Source of the DNA: Roseiflexaceae bacterium
Lineage (GTDB): Bacteria > Chloroflexota > Chloroflexia > Chloroflexales > Roseiflexaceae
Assembly (NCBI GenBank): GCA_947462525.1
Contig: CANHPK010000094.1
Location: 1 to 6,414, forward strand
Length of the DNA stretch: 6,414 bases
Reading direction: 5' to 3'
How positions within the stretch are numbered: the stretch's first letter is position 1; each line of letters starts with the position of its first letter. The notes below the pieces were generated by a model. That model was given only the letters and a program-made list of their open reading frames with translations. It did no database searches and had not been told where the DNA came from. Both the position numbers and the translations under genes were made by a program. Positions 4,633 through 6,414 of the stretch are shown in pieces.

Positions 4633-6414
4633 CTGTATGTCGAATTCAACATGGATTTTGGTGACTTCATGTTCCAGCGCAGATGTCAAAATAGCCTCAG
4701 GTTGTCGCCAATACGTACTGTTACGTCCGGTAGCAGCATCAAGCAAATCCTGTGATGTCTGCGACAAAATCACCAGTTCACTCGCCATCTGTGTCATCCC
4801 CGGCGCAACGACTCTGGGTACAACATTGACCAGAGCATTCTGCGCGAGCCAAGCCCACTTTTTGCCGCCAGAGAGAGCCGCTGCTTCTTCGACGAGGACC
4901 TCAATCTGGACCGGGTCTTTGCCTGCGACACCAGCAATGGGTTCTTCGATAATGCTCCGGAGGTATGACATCGCAGTCGTCGCCTGCCTCTGCTGCTCAA
5001 ATACACGCTGTGCGATTCGCTCGAGAAGCATAACCTCGGCACGTGCTGGGAGCGCTGAGTTCCGATTACGCGCTTCGGAATTGAGTTGATATTTGATGAG
5101 CCCGATCCAACTCAACTGATAGACTTGGTTTTTGCGATACACACGAACACGTTCACCTGCCAACAGATCCCACGGCTCGCCACTGTACGAACTGTCGACG
5201 ACAATTTCTTCATCGCCGAGAGCCCGTGAAAGCTTCTGAAAGACATATTTGCTCGGCACTTCACGATTCGACACAACCGGAATGGGCTTCAAGACACCCT
5301 GATTAATCAGAGTGTTGAGATCTTGATAGACCTCTCGAAGACGCATCAGATTTGTGTGGATCCGCGCCCGCTCCGATTCAGCCACGCTGCTCGCGATCGA
5401 CAACACACTGGGTGCCAATTGACGTTGAAAGAGCTGCGTGCGGATTTCGCTGGCACTACGGGCATATGCGTTGTACGATCGAAACCACTCATAAAACGTC
5501 AACAGTATGAGCGCTAGTGCTGCAATGACCCATGTCAGGGTTGAAGTGCCAAGGATAACACCGTACATTCCGATTAATGCAACGATGATCGGATAGACTG
5601 CGAGCATGCGAACTCCCAGACCAATCGGGGACATGACCGAACGACGCAACCGCGCAATTTTGCGCTGCGCATCATAGATCAAAGCCGTATTTGTCTTGGC
5701 CATAAATGCACTATACTCGTGTGTATCTACATACGAGCTATTGATCTGTGCACCACCAAAGGTAAATTGCAACGGTTTCGCTGATTCATCGATGAGGAAG
5801 TTGAGCGCCTCGATTAGCCGTTGTATGCCATAATGGCGGTCATCTTTGCTGGTAGGGGGGAACATCTGCACCATGAGGAAGTCAGTCAGAGATTGCATAC
5901 GCACCTCGAACTGCTCTTGCACAACCCCACGACTCGCTGCCGAAATGTCACTGTAGTGACTCTCGAGAGCGGCAACTAGCTGTTCCTCAGCAACAACCTC
6001 GAGCTCGGGAGCGGTGTTAAAACCTGACCAGAAAGCGCGAAAATCACTGAACACTTTCGTTACGCTCGTGCTACTCTGCGTTGCACTGACCCACCAGATA
6101 CTTGCAACTCCAAAAAGTCGCTGTGCTACTCCTGCATTTTGCGCCAAATATCCACTTGGGGTCGGATCACCCATTTGTGTCGAAGCGATGCTCGTGGGGC
6201 TGGAACTCTCAGTAAACACCCAACCATGTGCGGTCACAGCGTTCAGCACATCACGAGCAATGCTTGCTTTTGTGCGCTGAACCTCCTGGACAGCAGCAGA
6301 TTTTACTGCAATTGCCTGACTTTGATCGAGTGACTCACTACGCCAAAGCTTCATGAACAAAATGGTTAAATTGTCTCGCACCACTTTGATAATGGTTGCA
6401 GCGTCGACATACAC
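4630..6414 (-). CDS. Large uncharacterised protein with two central membrane segments (5' end possibly off the window)
   Basis: At least 594 residues, open to the right edge. A GTG codon occupies the last three bases, but that alone does not show the true start, so treat the gene as partial. I do not recognise the family. Residues 1-260 are hydrophilic and mostly helical (for example 138-180 and 192-210), ending in a strongly basic stretch RKIARLRRSV (251-260) just before the membrane. Two hydrophobic segments follow at about 267-288 and 292-309 with a very short turn, forming a membrane hairpin that leaves both large domains on the same side. By the positive-inside rule that side is cytoplasmic. 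After it, residues 312-372 look helical and possibly coiled-coil, 376-445 look beta-rich (EEIVVDSSY, ERVRVYRKNQVYQLSWIGLI), and 455-594 are again helical. No Walker motif, protease or kinase signature is visible. It is the first visible gene of the operon with the membrane protein and SPFH-like protein. Confidence 0.75.
   Translation of the reverse strand: MYVDAATIIKVVRDNLTILFMKLWRSESLDQSQAIAVKSAAVQEVQRTKASIARDVLNAVTAHGWVFTESSSPTSIASTQMGDPTPSGYLAQNAGVAQRLFGVASIWWVSATQSSTSVTKVFSDFRAFWSGFNTAPELEVVAEEQLVAALESHYSDISAASRGVVQEQFEVRMQSLTDFLMVQMFPPTSKDDRHYGIQRLIEALNFLIDESAKPLQFTFGGAQINSSYVDTHEYSAFMAKTNTALIYDAQRKIARLRRSVMSPIGLGVRMLAVYPIIVALIGMYGVILGTSTLTWVIAALALILLTFYEWFRSYNAYARSASEIRTQLFQRQLAPSVLSIASSVAESERARIHTNLMRLREVYQDLNTLINQGVLKPIPVVSNREVPSKYVFQKLSRALGDEEIVVDSSYSGEPWDLLAGERVRVYRKNQVYQLSWIGLIKYQLNSEARNRNSALPARAEVMLLERIAQRVFEQQRQATTAMSYLRSIIEEPIAGVAGKDPVQIEVLVEEAAALSGGKKWAWLAQNALVNVVPRVVAPGMTQMASELVILSQTSQDLLDAATGRNSTYWRQPEAILTSALEHEVTKIHVEFDIQ

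Noticed and set aside
4457..5089. Plus-strand ORF of 210 codons
   Set aside because: It is antisense across two operon genes and their junction. It is Ser/Thr/Cys-rich, as expected of a shadow frame.

Overview
The window looks like chromosomal DNA from a free-living bacterium. It carries a partial hrcA heat-shock repressor gene, a flavin-dependent amine oxidase-like gene, a DoxX-family membrane protein gene and a leftward operon of three uncharacterised genes. The HrcA N-terminus together with this subtype of DoxX would fit Chloroflexota or a related lineage, but that is an inference from family memory. I see no rRNA, tRNA, CRISPR array or transposase.

Layout, left to right. (1) Bases 1-104 are the 5' end of hrcA on the minus strand, too short for a standard ORF list, with an extended -10 promoter and a strong imperfect hairpin upstream. 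(2) A divergent promoter with a perfect TATAAT box overlapped by a TetR-operator-like palindrome drives a rightward FAD-dependent oxidoreductase of the sarcosine oxidase/DAO type (371-1495), closed by a clear intrinsic terminator. (3) A convergent doxX-like gene (1598-2173, minus) follows. Its nearest good promoter is a near-consensus TTGACA/TATACT pair about 260 bases upstream, which would give a long, palindrome-rich leader. (4) Bases 2435-2937 are largely non-coding: a symmetrical hairpin terminator, two short stretches that read like decayed protein C-termini on the minus strand, and the terminator of the next operon. (5) From 2938 to the right edge, three tightly spaced minus-strand genes encode a protein of at least 594 residues with two membrane segments, a 220-residue polytopic membrane protein and a 336-residue soluble protein with an SPFH/band-7-like core.

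The three-gene operon is the best candidate for something undescribed: a membrane-anchored large protein, a multipass protein and a soluble SPFH-like protein, made from one message. All three genes lie in the same reading frame. Each of the two junctions is TAG, then three codons, then ATG, with the stop codon forming part of the ribosome binding site (TAGGAG). After the last gene's TGA, the same frame stays open for 36 more codons through the terminator hairpin. This points to tight translational coupling and raises, without proving, the possibility of readthrough fusion products. The other genes appear to be independent housekeeping or metabolic units.
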